Of a stretch of DNA of 23,066 bases, positions 22,056-23,066 are shown piece after piece. The notes below the pieces were generated by a model, which saw nothing but the letters and a program-made list of their open reading frames with translations, searched no databases and had not been told where the DNA came from. The first letter of the stretch is position 1. The number at the start of each line of letters is the position of its first letter. Both the position numbers and the translations under genes were made by a program. The DNA comes from Acidihalobacter_A sp037381185. GTDB lineage: Bacteria; Pseudomonadota; Gammaproteobacteria; DSM-5130; Acidihalobacteraceae. The DNA is taken from assembly GCF_037381185.1 (NCBI RefSeq), contig NZ_JARRQY010000052.1:1-23066 (forward strand). The letters run 5' to 3'.

Positions 22056-23066
22056 ATGGTGGACACTGCGCAGATGTTCACATCGGCCGCTGCGGCCCTA
22101 GCCACGTTCAGCGATGAGAGGCGCCTGTATGCCCTGGAGGGCGACGGCCCGCTGGCGCACTTGCAGGTCGAACGCTGGAGCGGGCACGAAGCGCTGTCGG
22201 CCTGTTACGTGTGGACCGTCGACGCGCTGTCGAGCGATGCCGGCCTGTCGCTGGAGGCCATGCTGGGCCAGCGCGCCGCCTTGCGCACCACGCTGGCCGA
22301 CGGCACGCGCAGCGTGCGCACGGGCCTGGTGCGCGAGGCGCATCGTAATCTTGCGGCGTTGGGGCATACCGACCCCTTCAGGCATGGCCACCATCAGGGC
22401 AGTCTGGTGTTGTCGTTGGATCATCTGCTATTGAACAGTTGGCGTGAGGCATTGGTACAGCGCTATGCCGGTCACAATGCAGTGATGGATACGCTGTGCC
22501 ATTACCTAAAGGGCTTCCCTCGTTCTTCCGCTATCGTGCCACCGGTTCCTCACGTCTACATTGTCGACGCTGCGTTGGGCAGCGCAGTGGAAGAGAGAGT
22601 AAAGGGACTGTTTCAGGAGGTCATCAAGTTGTTTTACGACCCTAAGTACGGTCCGGATACCCGGTACGTGGTGAGTGTTGGTCATTCCCACTATGTGATC
22701 GAAATGGCTGACGAGGTGCCGCGCTACGTTGAGCACACCAGTCAGCATGCATTAATGCACTACCTGGGGCATACCAGCAGGCAGTTTCATCGGATGGTGT
22801 TTGATGAACGTTCACTCAAAGAAACTTTTCTGCCTTTGATCTACAGCCGTAACGAACCGGATGTGGTGCAGTGTTTCTATTACAAGGGATTAAACGGTAG
22901 CACTGAAATTTTTGTGCTGGATGAAAAAGGAGCACTGTTTTATCAGTACTATGCGGACGCCGACCCGGAAGTTGTTTTGACCCATTTTATGCGTTTCTTT
23001 ACCGCCGTGGAGAAGCGCATTAGCTTTATGCGCCATGAAGAAATAAAGAGTCAATCGATCATCAGC
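22056..23066 (+). CDS. Chimeric ORF: VgrG (T6SS spike) N-terminus joined in frame to class I adenylate cyclase C-terminal region (partial, runs off window)
   Basis: One open frame of 337 codons runs from the ATG at 22056 (GGGAGAGG just upstream) to the window end. Residues about 17-96 read as a VgrG/TssI start: a FSDERRLYALEGDG strand pair, ALSACYVWTVDALSSDAGLSLEAMLGQ, and an ADGTR strand ending RTGLVREAH. After that the VgrG sequence stops. From about residue 104 the chain resembles the C-terminal regulatory half of gammaproteobacterial class I adenylate cyclase: LDHLLLNSWREALVQRYAGHN, then a RYVVSVGHSHYVIEM strand, FLPLIYSRNEPDVVQCFYY and EIFVLDEKGALF. The N-terminal nucleotidyltransferase catalytic domain is absent. 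G+C falls from 132/180 (22141-22320) to 77/180 (22801-22980). Neither half can work as its normal protein. The VgrG call is firm; the cyclase call is from family memory. Confidence 0.65.
   Translation, partial: MVDTAQMFTSAAAALATFSDERRLYALEGDGPLAHLQVERWSGHEALSACYVWTVDALSSDAGLSLEAMLGQRAALRTTLADGTRSVRTGLVREAHRNLAALGHTDPFRHGHHQGSLVLSLDHLLLNSWREALVQRYAGHNAVMDTLCHYLKGFPRSSAIVPPVPHVYIVDAALGSAVEERVKGLFQEVIKLFYDPKYGPDTRYVVSVGHSHYVIEMADEVPRYVEHTSQHALMHYLGHTSRQFHRMVFDERSLKETFLPLIYSRNEPDVVQCFYYKGLNGSTEIFVLDEKGALFYQYYADADPEVVLTHFMRFFTAVEKRISFMRHEEIKSQSIIS
22341..23066 (+). pseudogene. Class I adenylate cyclase C-terminal fragment lacking its catalytic domain
   Basis: This is the low-G+C part of the chimeric frame. 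About 230 residues correspond to the region of class I adenylate cyclase (CyaA, about 850-950 residues in full) that follows the catalytic domain and ends near the C-terminus. The order of conserved blocks is kept, without stops or frameshifts, so the fragment is recent or under selection. No separate ribosome site or start is apparent at its left edge. The missing amino-terminal part is not upstream on either strand. It may be an insertion, a recombination scar or an assembly join. Confidence 0.55.

Noticed and set aside
1..23066. CRISPR arrays, tRNA/rRNA genes, insertion sequences, riboswitches
   Set aside because: I looked for regularly spaced repeats, cloverleaf-like segments, transposase motifs with terminal repeats and known leader patterns, and saw none that hold up. 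The metE leader is too short for a B12 or SAM riboswitch.

Overview
The window is GC-rich bacterial DNA with dense short-range coding on both strands. It most likely comes from a gammaproteobacterium. The metE/metR divergent pair, the pbpC plus alpha-2-macroglobulin operon (PBP1C/YfhM type), a VgrG start and a class I adenylate cyclase fragment all fit that group. I cannot name the genus from sequence alone.

Region 1 (1-9213) is an accessory block of small-molecule and stress genes. It holds a MerR-family regulator with a classic 19-bp-spacer promoter, followed by a carboxymuconolactone-decarboxylase-like protein and a CTP-synthase-like glutamine amidotransferase (cut by the window edge). Next come an antibiotic-biosynthesis-monooxygenase-like protein and an atypical NAD(P)-binding epimerase-like protein. 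Two clearly paralogous LysR regulators follow. Each is divergent from a different target (the epimerase-like gene, then a 14-TM-type MFS exporter), and they are joined to those targets by two duplicated, equally long promoter regions. A SAM methyltransferase and a TfoX-N protein end tail-to-tail against the two LysR genes. A third LysR gene is divergent from a DUF4865 plus tautomerase operon.

Region 2 (9275-12660) is housekeeping: metE and its activator gene metR, divergent, with a strong hairpin between the convergent tautomerase and metE ends.

Region 3 (12661-14334) is a small accessory island: a Phd/YefM-ParE toxin-antitoxin operon with palindromic operators in its promoter, and a lone, AT-richer SNase-like nuclease with a complete set of catalytic residues.

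Region 4 (14507-21761) is a cell-envelope operon on the minus strand: a YfhM-like lipoprotein alpha-2-macroglobulin with an intact CLEQ thioester, then penicillin-binding protein 1C, 10 nt apart. Together they are expected to trap proteases and repair peptidoglycan after envelope breach.

Region 5 (22056-23066) is the oddest part. One open frame runs off the window end. It starts as a VgrG (T6SS spike) N-terminus at about 73% GC and switches in frame near 22340 to what looks like the C-terminal, non-catalytic part of a class I adenylate cyclase at about 43% GC. This is either a recombination or gene-transfer junction or an assembly chimera, and it is the item most worth checking.
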